Assembly: GCA_949987705.1 (NCBI GenBank)
Contig: OX465281.1
Span: 190,265,112 to 190,329,111, forward strand
Origin: Thereva unica
Lineage: Eukaryota > Arthropoda > Insecta > Diptera > Therevidae
DNA: 64,000 nt
Reading direction: 5' to 3'
Shown here: positions 49,960 through 62,463 of the stretch, one piece after another
Layout of the letters: each line of letters opens with the position of its first letter
How positions within the stretch are numbered: position 1 is the first letter of the stretch
The notes under the pieces: model-generated
What the model was told of the DNA's origin: nothing
What the model saw: only the letters and a program-made list of their open reading frames with translations
Databases searched by the model: none
Translations under genes and position numbers: made by a program

Positions 49960-52612
49960 TCAGTTATGTCGCTTATTGTGTTGTCCTTTCATTTGATACC
50001 CATGTCGAGTGGTATGTTAAGAAAATGGTAATCGGGCCTCTTCAGATGACCGCCGTGGCTCTTACGGTATATTGAGTACACTATACCGCTTATTGTATTC
50101 TACTTATGATTACCTTTAATTAGCTACCCATGTCGATGGGCTATGTAAAAAAAATGGTTATCCGCTCTCTTGAGATAACCGCCGTGGATCTAAATATATT
50201 TTGACTATACTAAATCGCTTATTGTTTTCTACTTATCATTCCCTTTCTTTTGATACCCATGTCGAGGGGGTTGTGAGAAAATGGCAATGCGTCCTCTTGA
50301 GGTGGCCTCGGTGGATCTAACTAGATATTGAGTATACTATATTGCTTACTGTCTTCTACTTAAGATACGCTTTCAATTGATACCTATGTCGAGGTGGTGG
50401 TGAAGAAATGGTAGTCCGCCCTCTTGAGACGGCCGCCATGGATATAAAGACATAGCTTACTGTATTCTACTTATCATACCCTTTCATTTGATACCCATGT
50501 CGAGGGGGTTGTGAAGAAAATTGTAATACGTCCTCTTGAGGTGGCCTCGGTGGATCTAACTATTTATTGAATATACTATATTGCTTATTGTATTCTACTT
50601 ATCATACCCTTTCATTTGATATCCATGTCGAGGGGGTTGTGAAGAAAATGGTAATCCGCCCTCTTGAGATGACCGCCATGGATCTAACCAGATATTGAGT
50701 ATATTATATCGCTTATGGTATTCTACTTATGATACGCTTTCAATTGATACCTATGTCGAGGTGGTGGTGAAGAAATGGTAGTCCGCGCTCTTGAGACCGC
50801 CGCCATGGATATTAAGACATAGCTTATTGTATTCTACTTATCATACCCTTTCATTTGATACCCATGTCGAGGGGTTTGTGAAGAAAATGGTAATGCGTCC
50901 TCTTGAGGTGGCTTCGGTGGATCTAACCAGATATTGACTATACTATATTGCTTATTGTCTTCTACTTAAGATACCCTTTCAATTGATACCTATGTCGAGG
51001 TGGTGATGAAGAAATGGTAGTCCGCCCTCTTGAGACGGCCGTCATGGATATAAAGACATAGCTTATTATATTCTACTTATCATACCCTTTCATTTGATAC
51101 CCATGTCGTGGGGGTTGTGACGAAAATGGTAATGCGTCCTCTTGAGGTAGCCTCGGTGGATCTAACTATTTATTGAGTATACTATGTTGCTTATTGTATT
51201 CTACTTATCATACCTTTTCATTTGATACTCATATCGAGGGGGTTGTGAAGAAAATGGTAATGCGTCCTCTTGAGGTGGCCTCGGTGTATCTAACCAGATA
51301 TTGACTATACTATATTGCTTATTGTCTTCTACTTAAGATACCCTTTCAATTGATACCTATGTCGAGGAGGTGGTGAAGAAATGGTAGTCCGCCCTCTTGA
51401 GACGGCCACCATGGATATAAAGACATAGCTTATTGTATTCTACTTATCATACCCTTTCATTTGATACCCATGTCATGGGGGTTGTGAAGAAAATGGTAAT
51501 ACGTCCTCTTGAGGTGGCCTCGGTGCATCTAACTATTTATTGAATATACTATATTGCTTATTGTATTCTACTTATCATACCCTTTCATTTGATATCCATG
51601 TCGAGGGGGTTGTGAAGAAAATGGTAATCCGCCCTCTTGAGATGACCGCCATGGATCTAACCAGATATTGAGTATATTATATCGCTTATGGTATTCTACT
51701 TATGATACCCTTTCAATTGATACCTATGTCGAGGTGGTGGTGAAGAAATGGTAGTCCGCCCTCTCTAGACGGCCGCCATGGATATTAAGACATAGCTTAT
51801 TGTATTCTACTTATCATACCCTTTCATTTGATACCCATGTCGAGGGGGTTGTGAAGAAAATGGTAATGCGTCCTCTTGAGGTGGCTTCGGTGGATCTAAC
51901 CAGATATTGACTATAATATAGTGCTTATTGTCTTCTACTTAAGATACCCTTTCAATTGATACCTATGTCGAGGTGGTGGTGAAGAAATGGTAGTCCGCCC
52001 TCTTGAGACGGCCGCCATGGATATAAAGACATAGCTTATTGTATTCTACTTATCATACCCTTTCATTGGATACCCATGTCATGGGGGTTGTGAAGAAAAT
52101 GGTAATACGTCCTCTTGAGGTGGCCTCGGTGGATCTAACTATTTATTGAATATACTATATTGCTTATTGTATTCTTCTTATCATACCCTTTCATTTGATA
52201 CCCATGTCGAGGGGGTTGTGAAGAAAATGGTAATGCGTCCTCTTGAGGTGGCCTCGGTGGATCTAACCAGATATTGACTATAATATAGTGCTTATTGTCT
52301 TCTACTTAAGATACCCTTTCAATTGATACCTATGTCGAGGTGGTGGTGAAGAAGTGGTAGTCCGCCCTCTTGAGACGGCCGCCATGGATATAAAGACATA
52401 GCTTATTGTATTCTACTTATCATACCCTTTCATTGGATACCCATGTCATGGGGGTTGTGAAGAAAATGGTAATACGTCCTCTTGAGGTGGCCTCGGTGGA
52501 TCTAACTATTTATTGAATATACTATATTGCTTATTGTATTCTTCTTATCATACCCTTTCATTTGATACCCATGTCGAGGGGGTTGTGAAGAAAATGGTAA
52601 TCCGCCCTCTTG
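49960..52612. repeat. 2.65-kb higher-order satellite array
   Basis: About 21 units of two length classes, roughly 127 bp and 110 bp. Each contains cttatcataccctttcattt, gatacccatgtcgagggggt, a gtgaagaaaatggtaat segment and cctcttgag. Variants with 'gatacctatgtcgaggtggt' and 'ataaagacatagcttattg' recur in a fixed order, giving a higher-order period of roughly 365-370 bp. Related single copies lie at 19160-19190 and 53980-54380. The array abuts the Helentron fragment and lies in the intron of the element E MADF gene. Confidence 0.92.
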
Positions 52613-53278
52613 AGACGCGTACCATGCGTTCACTTTTTGTTAATCATCGAAATGATAGGGAATACTATTTGACATCAACAGTGCTGGATTTGACTAACTT
52701 GTAAAGAATATGCCATATTTTTAGAAATAAATTACGATTACGAACTCGGCATTTGGTATTTCAAAATTTTACTGTACATTTGTACTGTGAACTACACGTT
52801 TTTTATAGTACCTAACGCAATCTGATACCATAGTTACGACTAACCACTTTAAATGAATACATTTTGTTAATCATCTAATGCCATCTGGAATCAACAGTTC
52901 GAGTAAACACTTTTCGACTAACTAGTAGCACCATCTCCTTTATTGAGCAATTGAAATAATTTAGAGCGCCATCTGACAGAATAATTTTGAGTACCCACTT
53001 TTTTAGACTGAAGGAGAAGAAAAAAGTTCGATTCGAAATGTAAAAAATGTAAAAATAAAGAAAACGAAGAATGATAGGAAAAAAACTCATGGAATAATAA
53101 ATTATTTATATTTTGTTTATCGGTTACAAAGGAAAAATTACTTATATTGCTTTTAAAAAGGTGATAAATCGCATAATTTTATAAAAAAAACACCTTGTTT
53201 TCTATGTTTAGGCGTAAATAAGGCATTAGCTGTTTGCCCTTACGAACTCGGCAAACTACCGCTTGCCTTGATTTTACC
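52613..53278. other. AT-rich intron remainder
   Basis: Contains three 'gcgccatctg/atgccatctgg' words near 52830-52980 and no supported gene. Confidence 0.4.
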
Positions 53279-53979
53279 TGAAAATTACTTTTCCCTTTTC
53301 TAGGTTTCATGTGAGTTTTCAAAAAGCTTAATTTAGGGAACCAAAACGCTGACGGTTGGTAAATATCATCAGTGCCGGCTCCACTTTTTTCGGTTTTTTT
53401 TTGCTTTGCCAGCTCATAAACTTGATTGAAACACATACACAAATTAATAAACAAAATAATACTTATATTTTTTTACCTCAAATTATTTAATTTACTTTTT
53501 ACATCCTCTGGGGTTATATTATCGATTGATCCCTTTAATTTTTCACTAACTTTTGTTAGCGCATCAAAACGGGCGTGCTTATTGCTATAAAATTTGTTTT
53601 TTGGATCGTAAAGACAATCTGCCTACCAATCCAAAAACATTCTCTCTGGTCCACTCTATCTATAAAAGTACACAAATTGCAAATATTTAATCACATTTTA
53701 ATTAACATAATAATTATATATACTTTTTTCTCGATTAATTCTCTCTCCATTTTAAAAAAACACTTTTCACTTTCTTGTTATCGCAACGAGTTTCAAAAGT
53801 CATATGATTTCTCAGAGCAATTAGAATCAATCCTAAACCGTAAAAAGTCATATGACTTATCATATGTCAGATCATAGGAGAGATATGGATGCGTTTACAC
53901 CATATGACTTGACATTTTCGATAAGTCATATGTGAAAGCATATGACTTATCAGATAGTGTAAAGGGGCCTTAGTGGTTT

Positions 53980-54500
53980 TCGACGTAACATTTTGGCCGC
54001 CATTCCATATTCCCATGTCGACGGGGTTGTGACGAAAATGGTAATCCGCCATGAGCCAAACAATATATTGAGTATACTATATTGCTTATGATGTTCTACT
54101 TATCATAACTTTTCATTTGATACTCATGTCGAAGGGGTTGTGAAGAATATTTCAATCCGCCCTCCTGAGACTGCCGCCATGGATCTAAAGGTATATTGAG
54201 TATACCATATTGCATTACCATCGGAGCTAAAGCTCTATGCAAAATTTCAGCATATTAGGATATCCGGAAGTATTTGAAAAATTGATTGCAAAATTTGTTC
54301 CGTGAAGAAAACAGTAATCTGTCCTCTTGAGACGGCCGCCATGGATCTAACGGTATAATGAGTATACCATATTGCATTGTTATGTGCAAAATTTCACGGT
54401 GATCGGGTAACCGGAAGTAATCAAACAATCGATTGCAAGATATGTACCGGACAAACAGACAGACAAGAAAGCGAGCTAATAAAAACGTATTAATATAATA
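53980..54500. repeat. Diverged satellite units and a gacagacaag tail
   Basis: Three loosely related copies of the 49960-52612 unit (cccatgtcgacggggttgtg near 54013, ctcatgtcgaaggggttgtg near 54124, a partial one near 54300). A conserved 3' stretch follows, cgattgcaagatatgtaccg then acaaacagacagacaagaaa and gcgagctaataaaa. This tail looks like the end of a non-autonomous element that carries such repeats, and suggests the arrays are parts of a Helentron-like or similar family. Confidence 0.6.
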
Positions 54501-54619
54501 TTAAAGGATAAATATATACATAATACATATACATTATTTTATTTTTTCATCGTTGAGTTCCGCCAAATTTTATACATTGTAGAAAGGTTCCCTATGAAAT
54601 AAACTTTGGGAATCACTGC

Positions 54620-55316
54620 GTTAGATAAATATTTTAAGCCGAGGAAGAATATTATATATGAAAGATTTATGTTCTATAGCAGATCTCAAAGAAGTGAGGA
54701 GCCTTTAAATGAATTTTTCAAAGATGTCAAAAAGTATGCAGATACGTGCGAATTTACAAACAAAGCAAAAATGATTAGAGATCGCATAATTTTAGGAATA
54801 TATGACCCAAAAAGACAAAAGAAATTGTTGCAAAATGAAAATATTGAACTACAACAAATAATAGAAGAATGCAGAATTGCAGAAGCAAATAAAGAAAAAA
54901 TAAGATAGGTGCAAAGTCAAAAGTCGTTAACTATTGATGCAGTTGGAAATAACATAAAATTGAGAAACAAAAAACCACAGCATATCAACGAAAGTTATAG
55001 CAAGGGCAGTTGTTCAAAGAATGTTGTTGACAGAATGATTCAAAATAAAAACGATTGCACAAATAAAAAACGAAGTAACATCAATAAAAATCAATATGAT
55101 AGAAATGAAGCATCAAATAGTTATGATAAAGTTAAATGTAAGTTTGGCTTGACAATACACCACAGGGGAAATTGTCCAGCATATAATGAACATTGTGCAA
55201 GGTGTAAAAGATTGAATCATTTTGCCATTGCCTGCAATTTTTTCGGATTAGAGATAACACTACTAATGAAAGTACGAGTAGTCATAAAAGTAAGGATGAT
55301 TTTTCAATTAATGTAA
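54620..55316 (+). pseudogene. Gag of retrotransposon F with zinc knuckle
   Basis: LDKYFKPRKNIIYERFMFYS, then GIYDPKRQKKLLQNENIELQ is the capsid C-terminal region of Gypsy gag. A TAG at 54906 separates it from a basic region. A retroviral-type zinc knuckle, HCARCKRLNHFAIAC, follows, with a preceding CKFGLTIHHRGNCPAYN cluster. A 5' portion is missing. Confidence 0.78.
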
Positions 55317-56067
55317 TATTTAGTAATCGTAGATTTAATTAAGCAAACAATATCAAATCATGGTGCGTACTTGTAAAGATGAATTTTAAAATTGATTCTG
55401 GAGCTGAAGTTAGTATTCTGCCTAAAAACATGATAGAAAAAATTGGTGCAACTGAGTTAATTGAAACGTTAGTAAGTACTCTTACAAGTTATAGTGGACA
55501 TAAAATAAATACTTTAGAAAAAATAACATTACTGTGTACATTTCGAAATAAAATAGCACGCAGAATATTTATTATAGTAGCAAATCGCTTTAAAGCTATT
55601 TTAGGGCTGGATTTGTGTGTTGAACTGGGTATAATTAAACGGGAATGTATAATTTCAAATATTAGCAAAAAGGTACCCATATCTGGAAAGGATATTCATG
55701 CCATCATTACACTAGATAAGTTAACTTCATGCTATAAAGATATTCTGAAGGTATAGGTAAATTTGATAAACAATATACCATTCAAGTGAAAGAGCACTCT
55801 CTACCCAAGGCCCATCCTCCGTGTAGAATACCACTGAAACTACAAGATCGCCGGAGAGAGAAGTTAAACGAATTACAAAATCTTAATATTATTGAAAAGG
55901 TTGATGAATCAAGGGAATGGGTTAATCACCTTGTTATTATTGATAAAAAAGATAAGTCATTACGGCTTTGTTTAGATCCACGATATTTAAATACTTGTTT
56001 AAAGTCAGACTTCTATATGATTCCGTCATTTGAAGAAATTTCTGCAAAACTGAGCAGGCAAAGATTC

Positions 56068-56459
56068 TGTAGGGACACTAAACTCTGACGCACTCCCTAA
56101 ATACTTTATGTTTAGCTACCTGACTTTGTAAGAAGAGACAGGTAAGAAAAAGTCGGAAGTAGGCAATTAAAATAATTGATAATTGCCTTGAAAAAAATTA
56201 ATTAAAAAAGTCAGTCACTCTTGGATTTTAAAAAAAGACAAACACGTAGTTCGCCTTATCGTTAAATTAAAATTAACGTAAAATATGGTTAATATAAACT
56301 ATAATTAAAATTGTGTTTACCTAAGAAAGTGAATATAAAATATAGTTAGAATTGTGTATATTCCAGAATTGTTACAAACTGGATGAATTAAATAAAAATA
56401 CAAACTGAATAACAATAGTGTTTGTAATTGATGTCCCCATAAGGAAGGAGAACACTTTA
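56068..56459 (+). repeat. 5' LTR of retrotransposon G
   Basis: Begins TGTAGGGACACTAAACTCTG and ends GGAGAACACTTTA. Contains aataaaaata near 56393. The end is TTTA rather than the usual CA. Confidence 0.93.
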
Positions 56460-56460
56460 T

Positions 56461-56478
56461 TGGTGACCCCGTCGCTGA
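56461..56478 (+). promoter_or_regulatory. Primer-binding site of retrotransposon G
   Basis: tggtgaccccgtcg directly follows the 5' LTR after one base, the usual position and TGG start of a tRNA-primed site in Gypsy elements. Confidence 0.75.
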
Positions 56479-56883
56479 ATAGGAAGAAATTTAGCAGAAA
56501 TAAGAGATAAGTTTAGAATTAAGAATTTTTGATGTTGCAGAAGAATGTTTTAAAGGAAAATATAACGGACCTCTGTGGAGCTACAATTTCAATTGGAACT
56601 ATATAGAAGTGGTCCAGATTTTCTGGATTGATTATATATTTTTTTTGTTCTAGAAATAAAATTAGCCCATAGTTATTTTTTTTTTTTCAAATTTGATTTT
56701 CCTAAACTTATTTTTTTTTTCTATTATATTACATATGATAACATATTATTTACTTTGTTTTCGTTTCTGTGGCAAATTGAACTATAAGTTAGTTATTTTT
56801 CTGAAAAGTGTGAAGCGATAAGGGCGTTTATTAATTTTCTTTTGGGTCCTCTTTCAATTTTGTTTGAATTGAAAGCATATAAT

Positions 56884-57770
56884 ATGAACGACAAGGACTT
56901 GTCGGTAGATGATCTGTTGAATTTCGATTTGGATGCAGATATGGTAGAACCATCCGAAACAGGTGCGGTTACAGCACGAAACATAACTTTGTCCAACTTC
57001 TGGTTGGATGACCCGGCAGCATGGTTTTGCCAAACAGAAGCACAATTCGGTATGGCAGGAATCAGGGCAGACTCCACCAAGCTGCTTCACGTTATACCGA
57101 TGTTACCGAAAGAGGCAGTAAGATCAGTCATGCACATCCTTAATCAGGGTAAAGATGCAAAATGGGCTGAGGTCAAAACAGTCCTCCTAGAGAAATATGG
57201 TTTATCCAAGGCCAGGCGCTTGGAACAATCACTTTCCATGCAAGAACCTAGGGACAGGAAACCATCAGAATTTCTTCGTTTCCTACAAGCATTAGCAGGT
57301 TCTAGTACGGCGATGTTGGCAGACCTCGTGGCTAGGTTGTGGGAGCGCAGTTACACTGGCGGGGGTAAAAGACAAAACTTTTGAAGAACAGGTAAAGCAA
57401 GCTGACAACGTGTGGGAAGTACTCCCGCATTCCGGTACGTCGTACGCATCTGTTGTCCAGGCTACATGACCTCGTGAGTCAAGACCTCGGCAACAAGCGA
57501 CTCGGGACTCACTTCAACGGGACATGGACGACTTGAAGCGAAGTCTTGAGTATGCGCCGGGACTCAAAAGCAAGTTCGCAGCGAAGTCGAAGCCGTACGC
57601 CGAGTCGGAGAGACAGGTCGAGACAAGGTAAAAGAGTGACTTTCGCCGAATCACCAGCGAGAACAAATAAGCAGGAGGGAACGATTTGTTGGTACCATAA
57701 AACCCATGGTGAAAGAGCTACCAAATGCAAACCCCCTTGCAACTACAACAAATCTCAAAATTTAAATAAA
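56884..57770 (+). pseudogene. Gag of retrotransposon G
   Basis: ATG 56884 (MNDKDLSVDDLLNFDLDAD) leads into a capsid-like domain: NFWLDDPAAWFCQTEAQFG, TKLLHVIPMLPKEAVRSV, KTVLLEKYGLSKARRLEQ, LRFLQALAGSSTAMLADL. A frameshift near 57330 follows, then a disordered Arg/Ser-rich stretch in another frame and ICWYHKTHGERATKCKPPC, the Cys/His end typical of this lineage. No standard CCHC knuckle. Confidence 0.82.
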
Positions 57771-60076
57771 AAAAAAACTAAGTGATCAGGGGATCGCACC
57801 AACGTCGAGTGAGTATAAATGGCGGCGCTCATATTGACTCTTCGTCCGCGATTCAAACAATCGTATGGATTTCTTAATTGATTCTGGCGCGGACATTTCT
57901 CTTGTTCCAGCAATGTCATTTCCAGGACACAATGGGTGTCCAAATCTTCTTTTGCGAGCGGCCAACGGAACAGTAATCCGCACTTTCGGCACGAAATTAC
58001 TTGAGCTGCATCTCGGTCTACACCGAAGATTTGTTCATAATTTTATAATAGCAGAAATTACAAAGGCTATACTCGGTGCTGACTTCGAAGTTTGAGCCGT
58101 CTGTTGATTTTAAATATCGACATTTAGTCGACTATTGCAACAATCTTAGGATTAATGTGTGTTCCACAGTCGACTATCAGCCCGAGTCCAAACAATACAA
58201 ATTGATTGGTATTTATAAAAGAGCTGTTAATGAAGTATCCTTCGTTAACAAAACCTCCCAACTTCAACCTGCCGGTTAAACACAATGTGCAACATCACAT
58301 TGTTATTAATGGGCAATTACCATTCGTTACGGGTTACGGCTAGGCGACTTCATCCGGAGAAGCTTAAAGTAGCAAAAATGGAATTTGAACATATGATTCA
58401 AATGGGTATTTGTCGGCCATCGTCGTCACCCGCAGCATCTCCACTTCATCTGGTCCCTAAACGGGATTCACATGATTGGAGATCATGCGGCGACTACCGT
58501 CGACTTAATGCAGTCACTGAGCCGGATAGGTATCCTATCCCACACATACAAACTTTTTCCGTGAATTTACACGGATGCACAATCTTTTCAAAGGTGGATT
58601 TGGTACGTGCTTATCACCAGATACCAGTCGCTCCAGAAGATGTTAGTAAGACTGCGATAATTACGCCGTTTGGTTTATACGAGTTCACCCGCATGCCATT
58701 CGGATTACGTAATGCTGCCCAAACCCTTCGAAGGTTTATTAATGAAGTTACGAGGGATCTGGACTTCGTCTTTGTCTACTTAGATGATGTTTTCGGGGTA
58801 CCTGAGATCAACTTTCTTAGCCACAATATCACAAGAGAAGGAATACTACCATCAGCGGATCGGGTTAAGGCTATAGTGGACCTCGCGACACCGATTTCAG
58901 TCAAGCAAGTTCAGAAATTTTTAGGAATGGTGAATTTTTATCACCGATTTATCCCTAACTTAGCTGAAATGTCGGTACCAATAAACGAGTATGTGAGATA
59001 TCTTCTCAATTGCACTCGTGCCATGAAAGACAAAGCATTCCCTTGGCCTGAAGCATGCGAAGAGGCATTTCTCAAGATTAAGAAAGCAATGGCAGAGGCA
59101 ACATTTCTGAATCACCCACTCGAGAATGCCAAGTATAGTTTAACTACTGACGCTTCCGATTTCGCAATTGGAGGAGTATTGGAACAATTTAACGGTCAGT
59201 AGTGGCAACCTTTAGCTTTTTACTCAAAAAAGTTGTCACCAGCGGAGCAAAAATATTCTGCATTCGATCGCGAATTACTCGCCATCTATGCAGCTATCAA
59301 ACATTTCCGCTATTTCGTCGAAGAACGCAGTTTCGTGGTCTATACGGACCACAAACCATTAGTACGCGCACTTCACACGAAAACCGAGCGATCCCCACGA
59401 CAGACCAGACATTTGGACCTGATTTCACAATTTACTTCAGACATCCGTCATGTATCCGGTAAACAAAACCTTGTCGCAGACTATTTGTCCCGCTCCCTCA
59501 CAACCGACAACGTCGACTCCATCACCTTTGACTTGCCTACATTATCTCAAGTTCAAAAAGATGACAAAGAGTTGCAAAACCTCCAAGAGTTCCCCAGCAA
59601 AGGCTCTAAAGCAAAACTAATACTCACGCCAATCCCATTTACAAAACAACAGGTATGGTGTGAAGTTAGTACGGGTATTACGCGTCCTTACATACCAGCT
59701 GCGTTACGCAAGTTCGCGTTCGAATCGGAACATAACTTGTCGCATCCAGGTATTCGTGCTACGCGACGAGCGGTTTCAAGTAAATACTTCTGGCCGGCAA
59801 TAAACAGAGACTGCAATAATTGGTCTCGTTCTTGCCTTGGTTGCCAAAAATCGAAAGTGTCGAGACACACCAAGTCTCCGCATGAAGCTTTCAAACTTCC
59901 GAATCAACGATTCGAACATATCCATATGGATATTGTGAGACCATTGCCGCCATCTAGGGCAGCTATTCTCAACCGCTGGTCCGGCGGACCATTAGTGGTC
60001 CGCGGAGAAATTTTACTGGTCCGCGGACATTTCTCCTATCCACGTAAAAAATTTACTTATGCTATAAATATGCTAA

Positions 60077-60524
60077 AGCCTCAATTATACTGGACGCAAC
60101 GGAACGCAACGGATCGGATTGAAATGTCAAAATGAGTTTCATTGCGGAGAAATTGTATTGAAGTGGTTATACTGGACGCAACGTAACGGAACGGACCGTA
60201 TTAAAGTTTCAAAACTTTGGAACTTGAAGGACCCGACGGATTGAAGTGTCAAAAGGAGCATTAAAAACAGCTGATTTTGACATTTATTATTTAGCCCAAA
60301 ATGTCATCAGAGATTTTGGAAAAATTAAGAACCGAAGTGGAAGATAATGAAATTCTACATAATAAAAAATTCCACAGATATAAAAATTATAAGCACATTT
60401 GGCAAAACATTGCCGAAAAAAGTGACATTTACGTACGTTCGATTCCGTCAGTATAACCAGCAAAACTCCATTCCGTTGACTCTCCATTCATTTGCGTTGC
60501 GCTGCGTCCAGTATAATTGAGGCT
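60077..60524. mobile_element. Harbinger MITE nested in hAT H, 448 bp, TSD TAA
   Basis: Termini AGCCTCAATTATACTGGACG and its inverse are flanked by TAA (60074-60076, 60525-60527). It contains a 40-codon MADF-like start (MSSEILEKLRTEVEDNEIL, at 60301), a remnant of the accessory gene of the parent element, and repeated 'ggacgcaacg' words. Confidence 0.85.
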
Positions 60525-60605
60525 TAAGGGCGACGGCGAAACCTTTTTTCCTCGGCCACGGCGAATAGCCCGACGTAATTTGTTACGTGCATTAGTGCAG
60601 ATATT

Positions 60606-60878
60606 ATGTTAAAAGCTAGATTTTCAACAATGTCCATAGATAAATTTTGGATCAAATTGAAAAATGAATATCCATCTCTATACGAGAAAGCAATGAAAAT
60701 GTTAGTCCCCTTCGCAACTACATATTTATGTGAATCGGGATTTTCATCTATGACGGTAATAAAAAATAAATTTAGAAATCGGCTTTTGATTATTTCACCG
60801 CTCCGACTTAGCTTGTCTAATTTAGAACCAACAATTGACAAGTTGATTGAAGAAGAGCAGCAGCAATCTTCTCATTAA
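60606..60878 (+). pseudogene. hAT transposase C-terminal dimerisation region (element H)
   Basis: Ninety residues: ARFSTMSIDKFWIKLKNEYP, then LVPFATTYLCESGFSSMTV, then KNKFRNRLLIISPLRLSLS. The CE.GFS.M block with the following KN..RNRL is the conserved dimerisation region of ZBED5/FAM200-like hAT transposases. No catalytic part remains. Confidence 0.8.
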
Positions 60879-62069
60879 CAATATGTTCATATGCAATGAG
60901 TTTTTGATTATTTTTATAATTTCTGATTTTTTGTTCAAATTTTTCTTAAGAGTTTGTTCTCATTGATTTAATTTTTTGGTAATCGTAAGAATGATATAAT
61001 GATATATGATTTATAATTTTCTGTCATTTTTGTTAATAAAGGTTTATATACTTACTTATTATTATATGTATGTATAATTATATATCTTTACATTTAAATA
61101 TTACTGTAGGCAAATGATAATAAAAATGTTATAACTAACTTACGTAGTAGTTCTTTATAAATAACTTAGTAAAAATTTCTTGTTAAGAAAATATCACTGG
61201 TCCGCAATTTTTTTAAACAAATCTACTGGTCCGCGAGCCAAAAAAGGTTGAGAAACGCTGATTTAGGGGATATTCATACATCCTTACAATAGTAGATCGA
61301 TTCACTAGATGGCCTGAAGCTTACCCAATGAGGGATATTTCAGCGGCAACGGTGGCAAAGCACTTTGTTACTGAATATGTTCCACGTTTCGGCGCACCTT
61401 TGGAAATCACAACTGATCAAGGTACGCAATTCGAGTCGAAGCTATTCAATGAAGTTGCCAGACTGATCGGTACACACCGAATAAGGACAACCGCTTACCA
61501 TCCACAAGCAAATGGGATGGTGGAAAGGTTACCCAGACAGCTGAAAGCCGCATTAATGGCAAGGGATAACACTACTCATTGGAGTGAAGATTTGCCCTTT
61601 GTCATGCTAGGCATTCGTACAGCAATCAAGAGCGACTTACAATGTTCACCAGCAGAGCTAGTCTATGGTCAGAATTTGAAGTTGCCAAACTCGATTTCCA
61701 TCCCGACTGATGAGAATCCGATAGAGCAATCAGAATTTCTTACTCGTCTACGTGCACACATGCAGAACCTTAAAGCAGCTCATCCTCGACAAACAAGTCA
61801 AAAGGATGTATACTTACCTAAGGCTCTAGAAGATTCAGATTACGTTCTTGTCCGAGTAGATCGGGTACGAAGACCTTTCGAATCTCCATATGAAGGACCA
61901 TACCCAGTAATCAAAAGATTACGCAAGCAATTCATCGTCAGTTTGAACGGCTCAAACAAAGCCATATCAATCGACAGGCTGAAGCCAGCGATTGTTGGTG
62001 ACCACAATGATGAAAACGAGTTGAAGCTGTAGAAGACTTTACGGTAGTCGTTACGCTGGAAGGGGAGTA

Positions 62070-62463
62070 TGTAGGGACACTAAACTCTGACGCACTCCCT
62101 AAATACTTTATGTTTAGCTACCTGACTTTGTAAGAAGAGACAGGTAAGAAAAAGTCTGAAGTAGGCAATTAAAATAATTGATAATTGCCTTGAAAAAAAA
62201 ATTAATTAAAAAAGTCAGTCACTCTTGGATTTTAAAAAAAGACAAACACGTAATTTGCCTTATCGTTAAATTAAAATTAATGTAAAATATGGTTAATCTA
62301 AACTATAATTAAAATTGTGTTTACCTAAGAAAGTGAATATAAAATATAGTTAGAATTGTGTATATTCCAGAATTGTTACAAACTGGATGAATTAAATAAA
62401 AATACAAACTGAATAACAATAGTGTTTGCAATTGATGTCCCCATAAGGAAGGAGAACACTTTA
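62070..62463 (+). repeat. 3' LTR of retrotransposon G
   Basis: Matches the 5' LTR with about six substitutions (for example gtcggaag to gtctgaag, cgtagttcg to cgtaatttg) and an indel in an A-run. Preceded by the polypurine tract. Confidence 0.93.

Larger units (their letters stand above)
47651..53640 (-). pseudogene. MADF-domain partner protein of element E
   Basis: Minus-strand exons: about 53640-53478 (DCLYDPKNKFYSNKHARF, EKLKGSIDNITPEDVKSKLN; donor gtaaaa), 53420-53279 (KKTEKSGAGTDDIYQPSAFW, FLKTHMKPRKGKSNFQ; donor gtaaaa), and 48103-47651 (ESERFSYSRVVNWDEAM, then a KRKREDEILEQ helical tail). These form a MADF domain plus C-terminal region. Splice sites bound a 5.2-kb intron. Only one probable frameshift near 53630 is visible, so the rest could still be spliced and translated. 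In Harbinger-type elements the MADF/Myb partner binds DNA and assists the transposase. Confidence 0.72.
45970..53970. mobile_element. Harbinger-like element E, 8.0 kb
   Basis: Inverted ends AGGCCCCTTTACACTATCTG (45970) and the reverse complement ending at 53970, with subterminal 'agtcatatg' repeats on both sides. The expected 3-bp duplication is only partly visible (tta before, tag after). It carries a plus-strand DDE transposase (46138-47579) and a convergent MADF gene on minus (about 53640 down to 47651). The unusual length comes from a 5-kb intron of the MADF gene that hosts other repeats. Confidence 0.82.
59960..61260. mobile_element. hAT element H in the Gypsy G integrase, 1.3 kb
   Basis: Inverted ends CAGCTATTCTCAACC and GGTTGAGAAACGCTG. 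8-bp flanks ATCTAGGG (59952-59959) and ATTTAGGG (61261-61268) with one mismatch. 'ctggtccgcgg' words recur near both ends. It carries only a transposase C-terminus (60606-60878) and a Harbinger MITE (60077-60524), so it is non-autonomous. Confidence 0.88.
57860..62032 (+). pseudogene. Pol of retrotransposon G (protease, RT, RNase H, integrase)
   Basis: Protease: MDFLIDSGADISLVPA and AILGADF. Several stops and shifts lie around 58095-58280. [71 protein letters not shown]; the jump straight from YLDDV to FGVPEINFL indicates a missing segment of about 30 residues. RNase [20 protein letters not shown], then TAG at 59200, then LLAIYAAIKHFRYFVEE and YTDHKPLV. Integrase: HPGIRATRRAVSSKYFWP...CLGCQ zinc site and HIHMDIVRPLP (Asp). 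A hAT interrupts (59960-61260), followed by ITTDQGTQFESK (Asp) and YHPQANGMVERLPRQLK (Glu), ending in ISIDRLKPAIV. All catalytic residues remain but the frame is broken. Confidence 0.9.
56068..62463 (+). mobile_element. Gypsy-type LTR retrotransposon G, nearly complete, TSD ATTC
   Basis: Two LTRs (56068-56459, 62070-62463), primer-binding site, gag, protease, RT, RNase H and integrase, and a polypurine tract (aaggggagta before 62070). ATTC flanks both sides (56064-56067, 62464-62467), lying in the RT gene of element F. The LTRs differ by about six substitutions and a short indel, so the insertion is recent. Internal genes nevertheless contain frameshifts, a stop in RNase H, an RT deletion, and a hAT in integrase. 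Confidence 0.95.

Noticed and set aside
49960..52612. CRISPR-like or coding repeat
   Set aside because: Whole units repeat with no unique spacers, and no reading frame is maintained.
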